Assembly (NCBI GenBank): GCA_001599595.1
Contig: BCHH01000002.1
Coordinates: 658,390 to 722,389, forward strand
Source: Beverwykella pulmonaria
Taxonomy: Eukaryota; Ascomycota; Dothideomycetes; Pleosporales; Melanommataceae
DNA: 64,000 nucleotides
Direction: 5' to 3'
Part shown: in pieces, positions 54,338-64,000 of the stretch
Layout: each line of letters opens with the position of its first letter
How positions within the stretch are numbered: position 1 is the first letter of the stretch
The notes under the pieces: generated by a model
Databases searched by the model: none
The model's input: the letters and a program-made list of their open reading frames with translations, nothing else
Told to the model about the DNA's origin: nothing
Translations under genes and position numbers: made by a program

Positions 54338-56121
54338 CTAAACAAAAAGAATCTTGGTCTTCTGGCTCTTCTCTGACTGCCTCTTCTCCTTGAAGTTAAA
54401 ATCTGTCGGCAGCTCCTGAAGACTCCCTTTGTAATTGTTATCTGGCAACTGATACACCAGTCCACTCGCACTCAACTCTGCTCTTGGCGCGCCATCGATC
54501 TCACGCTCCGGCTCGTGCATCTCGTACACTCTCTTGAACTCTTCGAATGATTCCACGGTCTTCTGACTCGCTTGTTCTCGCACTGCTTGGGCCTCAATCT
54601 CTCGTTCTCGGCGAGCTTTTCGTCGATGGCAGAAATATATCAGGACCATGAAAAGTAATAGTAGTGCGAAGGCAATGCAGCCAATGGATATTCCTGCAAT
54701 AGCGCGTTGGCTGAGCCGGCGGGGATGGTTGTGGTGATCCGCTGACGGAGATGATGACGCGTTTTCGGGGACAGACACATCGGTGCTCAAAATCGGGGTG
54801 ATTTGTTGTTTTACAGTCGTTGGGGGAAATAGCGCCTGGTGTACGGAGAAATTTCCTCGCTCATAGTCTACCACTACGTACGCCTCCTGGAGAAATGTGC
54901 GCCCGAGCGTATACTGCGATTCGTTATGCGTACGCCGTATTGGAAAATACCTCGTTGAAGTGTTGTAAATAGGATATGATGCTTCCAAGTCAAACGCACT
55001 ATACGGCAAAACTACATTTACCCGCTCCGTCGGGTTATACGAGTTTCCCAATCCTATCGTCACCGATGGATTCTGCTGTACGAGTTGGTTATGAATCGTG
55101 TCATTCACAAGATACAGATTCGTTCTGTTATCGTACGTAAGTCCAAACGCGGAGGCGAATCGATCGCAGGTCGAATTCGGGAGCCACAACTGCGGGACGG
55201 TGAAGTCGATCTGGACGTAGACCGGAGCGTTTAAGAAGCTTTGCACACCATCTAGTGTATCTTTGCCGACAATGCTTTGTATGTTGAGACTGAGGGGACG
55301 GTCGTCGTTGGAGTCAAAGGGGAACGTCATATTGTTTGGTGTGAGGCGTGATGCATCGTAACCGCCCAGCGTCAGGCTTCCAAGAACCTGTGGGGTTTCT
55401 ATCAAACAGTTAGTCCAAAATCCTCCACTAACCTTCATAGACTTTCTCAAAACTCACTATAGGAAGCTCCCGCCGTATAACCATACGACAAACTTGGGAT
55501 CTTCTTCTCATTCCTTAGCTCCTCAATGTAACTCGCCTGCGGATTCCCAAAATCCGAGAAATTTGACGGCTTATTAAGCAATCCAAACAAACCCATGAAG
55601 ATTGTCTTTGTCTTCACGCCCGCCACAACCCTCTTTTCCAGCGTTGGTCCCCCCGAATTCTGAACCATCAGTCCCACAGTCTCAAGCCCGTACAAACCGT
55701 TTCCTGTGAAATTTATATCGGTGCGCAAGTCCATAGCGTATATCCCGAGCTGGCTCCAGGTCGACGACGCGTTAACTTCCAGGCCAGTGGAAGCTTTATC
55801 AAGGAAGGAGTACACACCCCGCCTAGCACCGCAATCAGAGGGATCCTTGGAGGAGCAACCTTCAGCGATGGGGACGATGGTTTCGCCTGTTGAGGATGCG
55901 GGGAGGACGCGAAAGTTCTGGGGTGGTGTGCCGATGCGCAGGATGAAGGTGGACCATTGCCCATCGTTTCCATCCCATTCTTGGGAGGGGGAGAAGGATA
56001 TTGGCGCCGGAGGAGTGTTATTGGAGGGAGTGCATAAGGTGAGGTGGGTGAGGAGGAAGAGCGTAAGTATTTGGAGGGTAGGTGCAAGGCGAAACCATGT
56101 TGATGTACTGAAAGCTCCCAT
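54338..56121 (-). CDS. Pepsin-like (A1) membrane protein lacking catalytic aspartates
   Basis: Two exons: 56121 (MGAFSTSTWFRLAPTLQILT, signal peptide) to about 55458, an intron of about 60 nt (GTGAGT..TTGATAG), then KTPQVLGSLTLGGYDASRLT to the stop at 54338, giving about 570 residues. The fold landmarks of peptidase family A1 are present: WSTFILRIGTPPQNFRVLP, GLFGLLNKPSNFSDF, SLSYGYTAGASY, SLTLGGYDASR and YTLGRTFLQEAYVVVDYERG. The first DTGS position, however, reads PASSTGETIV, and the second D[TS]G site reads QIDFTVPQLWLP. Both catalytic aspartates appear replaced. A TM (IAGISIGCIAFALLLLFMVL) and a cytosolic tail of about 90 residues follow. This looks like a cell-surface pseudoprotease of a known fungal group, possibly a binding or sensing protein. 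Confidence 0.82.
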
Positions 56122-57620
56122 TGCGCTATGTGGCTAGAGAACTGTGAAGTTTTGATTTCTGACTACTCTCCCATTGTCTCCGTAACGAGAGTAAGAAGGA
56201 TGGTATCCAGGAGAAAACGAGACAGTCTCGATAAGAGATGGGGAAGACGCTCGAGTCGTTGTGGTTGTGAACTCCTCCCCCGCCCGCGCATCGGACGCGA
56301 TACTCAAATTCCGTACCATCTTCAGACCGACCCAATGCTAGGGTTCGGCGGGCGCTCGTTGATGCCCGTTGCGTCCCGTACCTGCAGTAGGGCCACGGGG
56401 GATTTTTATTGTCTTGCAGGGGTCAGTATTACCTGCATCGAGGCGAAAATGTTATATTTTGATTGGACCTCACAACCTCGTCAGACAGCGCAGCTCCCAC
56501 CACATAAGCAAATATCTTCGAAATATTACTACATTTCCCACGCCATTGTCAATTCTTATGTATCCGGTTGAGTACAGTAATGTTGTTTTTGATCACACTC
56601 ATTGTTGTTGAAGTGAAGAAACACAGTCTTCGGTCTCGTGGGGTCCACTACCTCAACTCGTATTCTGGTAAGCATGTAAGCCGGAGTATGAAAGAATATT
56701 AAAGGGTAATACCGGACAATTCTATAATTTTGTTTTATGTTCGAGTTTCAAATGCATTGTTTATCTCGCTCGAGGATTCATGCGAAGCCCTTCAATTAAA
56801 GAATAGCTATCTATCTTCACCAGTCCAGGGAATAAGTCTCACGCCATGCCTAACACACTTTGGCCCCTTTCAAGTGAGGAATTCAGTTTTTTTGTGCAGC
56901 GCATTTTACTTGCACATAACATTGGTATTCAGTGGAAGTCTTATAAAAACAATCAAGAATTTATGAATCTTTAACTGTTCGAATTCAACGCCTTTGAATG
57001 AATAAGAATGGTCCAGCCGTAGTGAATGTTCCACATCCGACGAGGATAACAGGAGTGCGTCGAGAAGGATCTTTCGAGGCCCTGAAAGATCTGTTGGCAG
57101 ATACAGTTATTTTAAGTAGACGAATTAGGAGTTTGGACAAGGCCTGCGGTGGATTCAATAAGATTTTGTGGAGTAAACTAAATCCTTTGGCCCTTTGTCT
57201 AAATTTGCATAGCAGCTAGTTATTCTCTTAGAGGTAGGAACATGCAGTTCACATTTTCTACTTGTGTTCTCTTCCGTAAACACCTTTTTCTATTTTTGTC
57301 ACATGTGACGCGTTGACCGTGTGAGATCTAATTACTACGGCCAATCTTACTCGTGAATTCCACCCCTGTAACACTCTAGTCCGTGGCCGCTTAAATGCGA
57401 TATTTGTACCAGGGATCGTCGCAATTTTAGTCGCAATGTTGGCTTTAGGTCTGAAACAGTTGCTGCATTTCTTCATCTTCACTCTTTCCCTAGGGCAGGC
57501 GATTGTTGACGACCCCAAATACGCCTTGCGACTATCAGCCCCATGGTTGGACATTAAAGCTTCCCTTGTCTGCACTCTGCAGATCGTTAAGGCTATCTCA
57601 CCTTCCCATATCATATTACC
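56122..57620. other. Intergenic, 1.5 kb
   Basis: Several short ORFs (for example 56998-57219 + and 57258-57614 -) with no recognisable features. A partial copy of the GCATGTAAGC repeat (GTAAGCCGGAGTATGAAAG) is at about 56675. No gene supported. Confidence 0.4.
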
Positions 57621-58234
57621 ATGAAAGTTTCATTCCCCAAAAGCAGTCGCTTTGCGCTGGCACTCCTTACTCTACTTCCCCCGGTGGTTGCGTGGGACCT
57701 CTCTCTCGCCCAACGCGGCCTCTCACCGACGATCGTAGACCCAACATCCTTCCCACCATCTTCGTAAGTATCTACTTTCTTGCCCAAAACCCTATGTAAC
57801 ATATCTGTTAACCCAAATCTAGATCTGTAACCCCCTTCTCAGATGTCGGAGAAGAACTCAAAGACATATCCTTGAGTCCCTCGCTGGAGCACCAAAAAGC
57901 TCCCAGCCTCGACGACCGACAAGTAGTAGACCCGCCTCCAAATATAGAAGAAGCACTCCAGGAGATTTCTTTCACTCCAACGCGAGAACACCAGAAAGCT
58001 GCTGAACTCGATGAGCGAGATGCTAACCTGTTGATTGACCCTGTCCCTCGGAAACATCAACCTGGTGGTGACCTAGTGAAGAGGAAGGAACAGCGTGCTC
58101 CCCACCCCAAAGATGGTGGCGCTCACAAACATGAACCTGGTGGTAGCCTAGTGAAGACGAAGGAACGGCGTGTTTCCTATCCCAATGTTAGTGGCGCTGC
58201 TCAGGCTGCGCGCCAAGTTGTGCAATCGACGTAA
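57621..58234 (+). CDS. Small secreted protein with internal repeats
   Basis: Exon 1 starts at ATG 57621 with a signal peptide (MKVSFPKSSRFALALLTLLP, cleavage after PVVAW or nearby). A GTAAGT..AAATCTAG intron follows. Exon 2 from 57823 joins in phase (PPSS-S-VTPFSDVGEELKDI) to a stop at 58234, giving about 185 residues. The mature part contains two pairs of repeats: EHQKAPSLDDR / EHQKAAELDER, and KHQPGGDLVKRKEQR / KHEPGGSLVKTKERR. Some units contain dibasic KR or RR. It has no cysteine pattern. It could be a repeat-containing secreted effector or a processed peptide precursor. There is no UstYa next to it. Not a family I recognise. Confidence 0.65.
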
Positions 58235-58957
58235 GGCCTCGATGCTAACATCACGTTGTGCGGTACGTCGAGCTGATGGGAGAGTAGGCTTATTACGACT
58301 TTCACGAACGTGAGAGAGCCGGTTCCGATGACGCCTGGGTTTCATGTCAAGGCGAACGGCCTTGACGATCGAGCGCCGAGGACCAGAATATAATGGCACC
58401 CGGGAAAGACCCGAAGGTGTACGAGAAGAAATTAAGCTTTGATGATTGAAAGGGTCACAGAAAAAGCATCCAAAATCCCAGGCAACATCTAGACTATAAC
58501 AAGCAGATGCCATACGCAGCTTAATTCCGATGACATATCGGTGCAGCGAGGTGGTTGGTGGCGTAAATTCAGTGCCCGTCCAAAGTGTCTCAAGTCTAGC
58601 AGTTTTGGTATCCTGTGATGATTAGATAATGAGACCATTTGCATACACGTGAGAAGTTTTACGAATGCAATACAATGTGGTTCTTTGCGAGACTGATTAA
58701 ATTTGACTACTCATATACAGATCATTCCGCGCTGATGTGCCTGCCTCGAGTTCCGCAATGCAGTATACGAACCTACGCCATGAACAATTCCACTCCCATT
58801 CTTGAACGCGTTTGAGCTATAATTGGAAAATTTCCGGAGAGGAGGGACTATTTCGGACTTGAAGTAGGGAACCTGCGTAAATCTGCATAACTACAAGTAT
58901 TGTGCCATCGCTTTGAGCAAGTAATTTGGAAATATCTTCGGGCTATATACAACCCTC
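58235..58957. other. Intergenic
   Basis: Nothing recognised between the secreted repeat protein and the solo LTR. Confidence 0.4.
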
Positions 58958-59122
58958 TGTCTATCGCTTGTGGCACGTGTTATATCATTGTCTTATTCTA
59001 GCCTAGCACCCTTTCACGGGTATATATAGTTGTCGTGCGAGCAGTCAGCTCTTCACAGCTTTCACACTCTTTATACACACGTTTACCCATCAGACGATTG
59101 ATTGCATCTTCTCATCGCGACA
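58958..59122. repeat. Solo LTR-like element, copy 5
   Basis: About 165 bp, same orientation as copy 4. The left end TGTCTATCGCTTGTGGCACG is diverged; the right end is CTCATCGCGACA. It contains GGGTATATATAGTTGTCGTG and CTTTATACACACGTTTACCC. No clear target duplication remains. It lies 76 bp upstream of the start codon of the secreted-protein gene at 59199. Confidence 0.7.
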
Positions 59123-59198
59123 CTGTCTTCAGTTAAAAAGTGCGATCAATAGTTTCAGATAAACCATTCCTTTGAGACCAAAGTATCACTGTCTCAAG

Positions 59199-59562
59199 AT
59201 GTCTTCCCAAACCTTCATCACTATTGCGCTTATCCTACTCGCATCCGTCAATCTTGCGATAGGCGCACCTGCTGAACCACGTAAGAGTCTTATACGTTCT
59301 TCCACGTCTCATCTAATACTACCAAGGTTCGCCGCAAGTCGAAGATCCAACAAAGGCCATTTTGTACGAAGAAGTAGCAGTCCCATCGGGAACCGGGTAG
59401 GTGAACTCTTTCTTATCGATGTTATTTGAGACTTAACTGAATTTGTGTAGAATTGTTACGGTTCTCGTGCCTGCTACCGATCTTCCAATTCCAAACAGTT
59501 TCCCCATAAGGCCTCCGCGAACACACAACAAGGTTGAATCGTTGGATGGCTGGAAATCTTGA
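59199..59562 (+). CDS. Small secreted protein (~87 aa)
   Basis: Three exons. The first starts at ATG 59199 with a clear signal peptide (SQTFITIALILLASVNLAIG then APAEP). Intron GTAAGA..ACCAAG leads to SPQVEDPTKAILYEEVAVPS. Intron GTAGGT..TGTGTAG leads to IVTVLVPATDLPIPNSFPIR and a stop at 59560-59562. All phases agree. An alternative downstream frame would give a cysteine-containing end (NCYGSRACYRSSNSK), but no GT donor permits it without an in-frame stop. The family is not recognised. It is typical in size of fungal small secreted proteins. Its promoter probably includes the solo LTR immediately upstream. Confidence 0.55.
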
Positions 59563-60557
59563 CCATCGGAACGGAACGGTTCTTGATGAAGGGTGATATT
59601 TATTGGGTAGATAGTGCATGTTAAGACATGTTTAACCGATGGTTATTCCCATGTGGCTCTAGGTGCTGTCCAAAGCCAATTTAAGATCCACATGAAACAT
59701 TTCGGTTTTTACACGGATATATCTGTTGTGTCAACCAGACTAGCTTATTAAAGTGCGTTTACCGGAAATTATCGGGCCCCGCTTACGGGTTTCCGAGATC
59801 ACTCCACGTCCGCCGGATTTCCATACGAGTTGTGATACAACGTCGCCCCCACTGTAAGGATGACCCGCAACTTGCCACTCCTCATGTGATATACTCGTTT
59901 AAAGGTATTGCCCACGCTAGTAGATTTTGTAGGGTAGCGTGCAGCTAATAGGACCGGCTTCGCTCGAAGCGAAAATTAACTACCTGTACCACGGTAAGTG
60001 AAAACACGCGGTACTCACGGCAGGTAGCGAAAGCAAATCGAAACACCGAATTAAGACGCGGCCAACGCCATTCGTACATCGCCGCGCACGAAACTTAGGT
60101 GTCCACAGCGCATTTCTAGCCGCAAACTCTATTGTGATACCCAATAGGAACTAGAAATGTTACCAGCAAGATATGCGTGCCTTCGCACCATATAACAAAT
60201 GCGTATAATGGTGTGCGATCTGCATCCTGTTACCAAGTAAGCATTTGGAAAAAGGTGGCAAAATGTAAGACGGATCTTAAGTCCGCGTCCGAAGACATAG
60301 AAGCAGACACGGAAATCACTGCGTATTGGAACGTAACGCCCTGCATGCGATTTGGAAATCACCGTGGAAATGTTTCAAATGTTTGGCAGCACTTCAAAGC
60401 TGAGATTCTCAAGGAGTGGGTGCGCAATATCCTATCTCAACCTTGAGTACTTCTAGAAGCCATTCTCGACCTCGCACCTATAATAAATTTTCATTCCGGC
60501 CTTGCACCCTGAAATTCAATTGGCAATCCATTGCAGACATTCGACTACACTTTCATA
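59563..60557. other. Intergenic, possibly transposon-derived
   Basis: It includes a more GC-rich stretch (about 59755-60120) with inverted motifs such as ATTATCGGGCCCCGCTTACG that does not look like the neighbouring AT-rich DNA. It may be a transposon fragment. No gene recognised. Confidence 0.35.
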
Positions 60558-61005
60558 ATGCCATCAACTCCATCCGTTGTCCGTGCCACTTGCGTAGCAC
60601 TAATGTTACTGTCTTTAGTCTCTGCCCTAACTACCAGTTCAAGTACAATGCATCACCTTAAACGCAGAGATTCCAGCTGACTGGAATCAGATTCTACATA
60701 CCAATCTACGGCATCCAGTGTGAAATCGAGGACTCCTACGACATTGGTAACGTAAGTTAAATCAGAGCCTTTTGTTACGTAAAACTATAAATAACATTCA
60801 CAGTCTTGCTGCCTCTTCATCCTCTCCCAGCATTTCGCATGTACTTGTAGAGTCACTGCTTCCATCTCCGACGGGGGGACAACGTGATTCAATTGACAAT
60901 ACCATTGGTTCTGAGTTGCCCAAGCACATCGATCATCCAGTGCATAAACCTGCACCATGGGCCCATGGTAAGGCGGGTAGTCTAGGGGAGGATGACTGGT
61001 ACTAG
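60558..61005 (+). pseudogene. Small secreted protein locus, interrupted
   Basis: ATG 60558 begins a signal peptide (VVRATCVALMLLSLVSALTT) followed by MHHLKRRDSS and an in-frame TGA. The same frame continues (LESDSTYQSTASSVKSRT) to a GTAAGT..TTCACAG intron. It joins in phase to LAASSSPSISHVLVESLLPS and ends LGEDDWY at 61005. Alternatively, a GTAGCA..TTCCAG intron inside the signal-peptide region would open another frame, GIRFYIPIYGIQCEIEDSYD then SCCLFILSQHFACTCRV, a cysteine-rich product lacking a signal. I prefer a recently stopped secreted-protein gene. Confidence 0.45.
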
Positions 61006-61655
61006 AAACCGCTCATTGGCATCGAGAGCATCATAGAATTGACTAATTAGATATTTGTACAGACTATTGAGTCGAGGAGGTAGAGGGTCGCTTGATTCCG
61101 CACTATATAAATATGGAATATCGAGTGCGTAATCATTGAAGTGTTTGTATCATGTTTAAATACAGTTATTTAGAGAGATTTTCGTGCTTTTCGAGAGCAA
61201 GGGCGGAAGATAATTTTAAAAACTTTGTAGTACTGATGACGCCCCAGTCGGCAGAATGTAGGGATTCAACAGTGTTACCTTTGAAACTAATGCTACATCA
61301 TAAAGTCAGTCCCATAGACTTCGTCTTACGAGAAAGATTCAAATAGGATCATATTATGATTTAAAGATAAACACCTTGTCTTACTGTTTCAGCAAAGATA
61401 GTGAATCATGCCACCAGAAAAGACTATATAGATTGATCAATAACCGAAATGCAGGTATTTCAAATCAAATCTCGGTCGAAGCCGCGCGGTTGGAGATCAG
61501 TATCCTACAATCTTCCATGAGAAACCTGTCCGTAAATGTGCAGTTTTTCCGGTCAACTCTTTGGAGCCGAAACATATTTTAGTCTCTGTAAGCAAGGTGT
61601 AGGTCAGGGGTATGAAGATGTGTCTAATTGCTTCTCTACGCCTTCCGCCATAAAT
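61006..61655. other. AT-rich intergenic
   Basis: AT-rich, no gene. It includes a repeat copy GTAAGCAAGGTGTAGG at 61588 related to those at 47531 and 47739. Confidence 0.4.
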
Positions 61656-61957
61656 TCAATTACTCCGTTGCAACTTCATGATTTCGTTCTCAGCCTTCAT
61701 AACCTGGAGCTCCTCTAAGTCTGAGAGTTCATTTTTTATGGCAACAAGTTTTGTCTTCAAGGATGTGGTTTTGACTTTTTGGGTTGTCGCTTCTTCAGTA
61801 AATTGTTCTTTTGGTGTGATGCGTTGATCAGGGTCGCAATGGGCGTACGCTTGAATTTTAGCTGCAAGGCTGTTAGTCGGAGAAGCGGGTGAGTGAATGG
61901 GTGCTTACAAGCGCTGAAGCCCTTCAGTGGGGTGTTTCTTCGCGGCGGGGGGGCATG
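61656..61957 (-). CDS. Small coiled-coil protein (~87 aa), two exons
   Basis: ATG at 61957 reads MPPAAKKHPTEGLQR. A 39-nt intron (GTAAGC..ACTAACAG, with a CTAAC-type branch point close to the acceptor) joins in phase to FLAAKIQAYAHCDPDQRITP, KEQFTEEATTQKVKTTSLKT and KLVAIKNELSDLEELQVMKA, with a stop at 61656-61658. The second half is a strong coiled coil. No signal or TM; basic N-terminus. Exons are too short to be seen as long ORFs. The phase-perfect intron and clean helical protein argue for a real gene. Family not recognised; possibly a nucleic-acid-binding or transposon-associated small protein. Confidence 0.5.
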
Positions 61958-62361
61958 GTGCTCGTCTCGTTTTTAAGAACAGGGAGCAAGAGCTTTTTTA
62001 AAATTTATAATACATAGACGAGATGAAGAGACTAACAAGAAAAGTTGGACAAGCCCCAATCATTCACCTGTGAGGCATCAACATGCACTCCACATAATCG
62101 TCGAATTCTTCTTCAAATCTCCCAAACATGAAGCGAATAATATTTTATCGAAGTGCGCGGTCACGTAATATGGACGAGATAAATCAGGGACTGAGTTGAT
62201 TTAGAAGCTATGGAAATCGACGAGTATATATATATCCAGCCATGACTAATCGAGACATGTGACTAAGCGTACAGTACACGTGATATCCAAGATCATATGG
62301 TGCACGTGATATTCACGTGATATACCGTGATATATTTACAACTACAAATTAAAACGCGATA
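61958..62361. other. Intergenic with clustered CACGTGATAT motifs
   Basis: At 62275-62335 the motif (T)(A/C)CACGTGATAT occurs three times (TACACGTGATATCC, GCACGTGATATTC, TCACGTGATATACC), followed by CGTGATATAT. A TATATATATA run is just upstream (about 62225). CACGTG is an E-box/bHLH core. Significance unknown. Confidence 0.5.
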
Positions 62362-64000
62362 CTAAGCAACAACAACTACGGCACCAATCATATGTGCCAG
62401 CCTAACCGCGCAGCTCACACACTGCTCACTACCCCTTCTTACCGTGAGAATATTCTCAGCTCTCAAGTACATCTCTGACTCATACTGGGCATGGGGATCG
62501 TTAAAAGATCGTGTGACAACGAGCGATGGGTGCGTTTTATTGCTGTTGTTATTCTCAATTGCAAGTCGGAGCTCGTCCAATGATGAGACGAGAGTGATGC
62601 GCCCAGTGAAGCGGAGGTCGCTCGCGTGGTTACAGGGAGCACCGTAGATCATGTGAGAACAGTAGGGGAGGGTTGCAGAAGCTTCGGTTGTTGGAGGGGG
62701 GGTTGAGGGTGTCCATGTTGGTGGAGCTGGAGGTGGCGGTGGTGGTGGTGTTAATTTTGTTGCTTCAGCCGCTCCAGATGGAGTTGTATGGGAGGCAGTA
62801 GCGGGTAATAGCTTCAATAATAATTAGTGCCATACTCGAATTTGATAGGTAGAGATCCTACCTCCTGCTTATGAGCATCATCCTCCTTTTTCTTCTCATC
62901 TCCTCCCTCCTGCTCACTAGTCTGAGGAACTGGCTCGTAAAGCGTCTTCGGTCCGCTCAACACACTCCCATTCCTCAATTGAACACGACCAGCCCCAAAG
63001 CAATTCGGATCTACGAGTTTCCCTGCCAATGCCAATAGCAGAGGTCCAATATCCGGAACAGTGTGTCCATGTCGCACACAGGAAAAGAGACACACCATCG
63101 CTGTGAAGATTGTCTTTGCATAGCTCTTGCTGTACCTCCCGAGCCAAGGCCAGGCTCCAGTGATCAGCGTATGGTTCATCAATGTCCAACCTCTTGTTCC
63201 ATTAAAGCTAGCGTAGCAGGCGAGCAGTGCAACGACACGGGTCTGTTGGTTGAAGCCGTATCCGGTGTCGAAATTGAAGGTGTTATGGAGTTTTGCGCCT
63301 AGGTCATCGTCCGCCATGCCTCTTCCTGTAATAGAGAAGGAAATATTTCCGAACCTCAGGCCACACTGCTGGGCGAGTTGTATGGTGTCTTGATATGGGG
63401 ATAGTCCAGTGTCGGAGAACACCTGAGCGCAATAATTTGCAGAGAGGTAGTGCGATGAGACAGCGAAAGAAACGCTTTGCCAAAGCATAAACTCGCCCAG
63501 GATCTTGCCTAGATGCGTCCGATACATTTTGCCGCTGGTCAGGCCAGACGTCGTTTGGGTTCCGTTTTGAGGCATGGTCACGAGCTGCGGATATATTCCC
63601 TTGATACCGAAGTAAGGAGGCCTTCGAGTCTCGTTTGCTACTGAGTCGTGGTATATGGCAGATACTTTGTGTGTCATGGATGCCTGTAGCCTGAAGATGT
63701 AGAAGGCGTAGATTGCGGCCGGGGCCCTCATATTTTGATTGAACATATCGCCAAGTCCTCTGCTGTTCTTCTCATGGGTTTTGTAATCCCATTGCTTACG
63801 GTGTGCGTGAGATATGGGGGCAAGCATTCTAGGATCGATGCGCCAGGAGTTCTCGTTCGACGAATCAGAGTCTACAAGAAAACGCGCTGTGTTGTAGCAG
63901 TTGGTGACGTCGTCTTCTGGGATAGAGTGCATGTGGTGTAACATCTCGTGAGATTTGGCATTGGCCTTCTTCACTTGCCGAATGCCCTGCTGAAGTTGCG
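62362..64000 (-). CDS. Unknown protein with proline-rich linker, 5' end beyond the window
   Basis: The frame is open to the right edge (QLQQGIRQVKKANAKSHEML), so the start is outside the window. It runs to ..DDAHKQE near 62862. An intron of about 47 nt (GTAGGA..TTGAAG) joins in phase to LLPATASHTTPSGAAEATKL, a run of seven prolines, then ASATLPYCSHMIYGAPCNHA and a stop at 62362. At least 525 residues are visible. The first part has many N-glycosylation sequons (NETR, NGTQ, NISF, NGTR, NHTL, NGSV) and cysteines, suggesting a secreted or lumenal domain. The C-terminal block has CxxC-type cysteines (EQCVSCAVRLAHMIGAVVVV). I do not recognise the family. Confidence 0.65.

Noticed and set aside
1..64000. 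CRISPR arrays, rRNA, tRNA genes
   Set aside because: None recognised on reading; the DNA is fungal nuclear, where CRISPR arrays are not expected. A tRNAscan run would be needed to exclude a missed tRNA.

Overview
The window looks like nuclear DNA of a filamentous ascomycete (Pezizomycotina, possibly Leotiomycetes by gene content; this is inference). The reasons are short 45-70 nt GT/AG introns, fungal-only families (UstYa/DUF3328, DUF3669, DUF7053, CorA-like with an 'SIRQMGVYHR' region, Zn2Cys6), and gene-poor, AT-rich stretches with decayed transposons. I saw no CRISPR array and recognised no rRNA or tRNA.

Layout. 1-14.3 kb: SAM methyltransferase, F-box protein, an unknown 299-aa protein divergent from a TPR-CHAT protein whose frame is cut by a stop just before the catalytic Cys, and a five-exon methionine-type amino-acid permease. 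14.3-25.3 kb: a hidden four-exon microgene, a CorA-like protein, a large Ser/Thr kinase whose last ~85 codons run antisense through a broken Dal5-like transporter, a GC-rich DUF7053 protein, and a DUF3669 pseudogene. 25.3-38 kb: mostly gene-poor, with a two-exon membrane protein, a Helitron relic, a solo LTR with perfect 5-bp target duplication, a PD-(D/E)XK-like protein and a glycine-zipper protein.

38-47 kb holds the most interesting system: a compact dikaritin (ustiloxin/phomopsin/epichloecyclin-type) RiPP locus. A secreted precursor carries five 34-residue repeats ending in an 'NLLAPRIGY' candidate core and KR Kex2 sites. It is flanked by three UstYa (DUF3328) genes and an O-methyltransferase. 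An NmrA-like reductase and a Zn2Cys6 regulator, divergently arranged, lie 2.7-5.3 kb further on and may or may not belong. The inferred path is: precursor enters the secretory route, Kex2 releases repeats, UstYa proteins cyclise or oxidise the core, and the methyltransferase may decorate it.

47-64 kb: an IFI27-like pseudogene, a pogo-type MITE, a catalytically dead pepsin-like membrane protein, three small secreted-protein loci (one with internal repeats, one just downstream of a solo LTR, one interrupted), a small coiled-coil gene, and a gene running off the right edge. Five copies of one ~160-185 bp solo-LTR family are scattered over the window. Splice sites were assigned by eye; families are named from motif recognition, without any database search.
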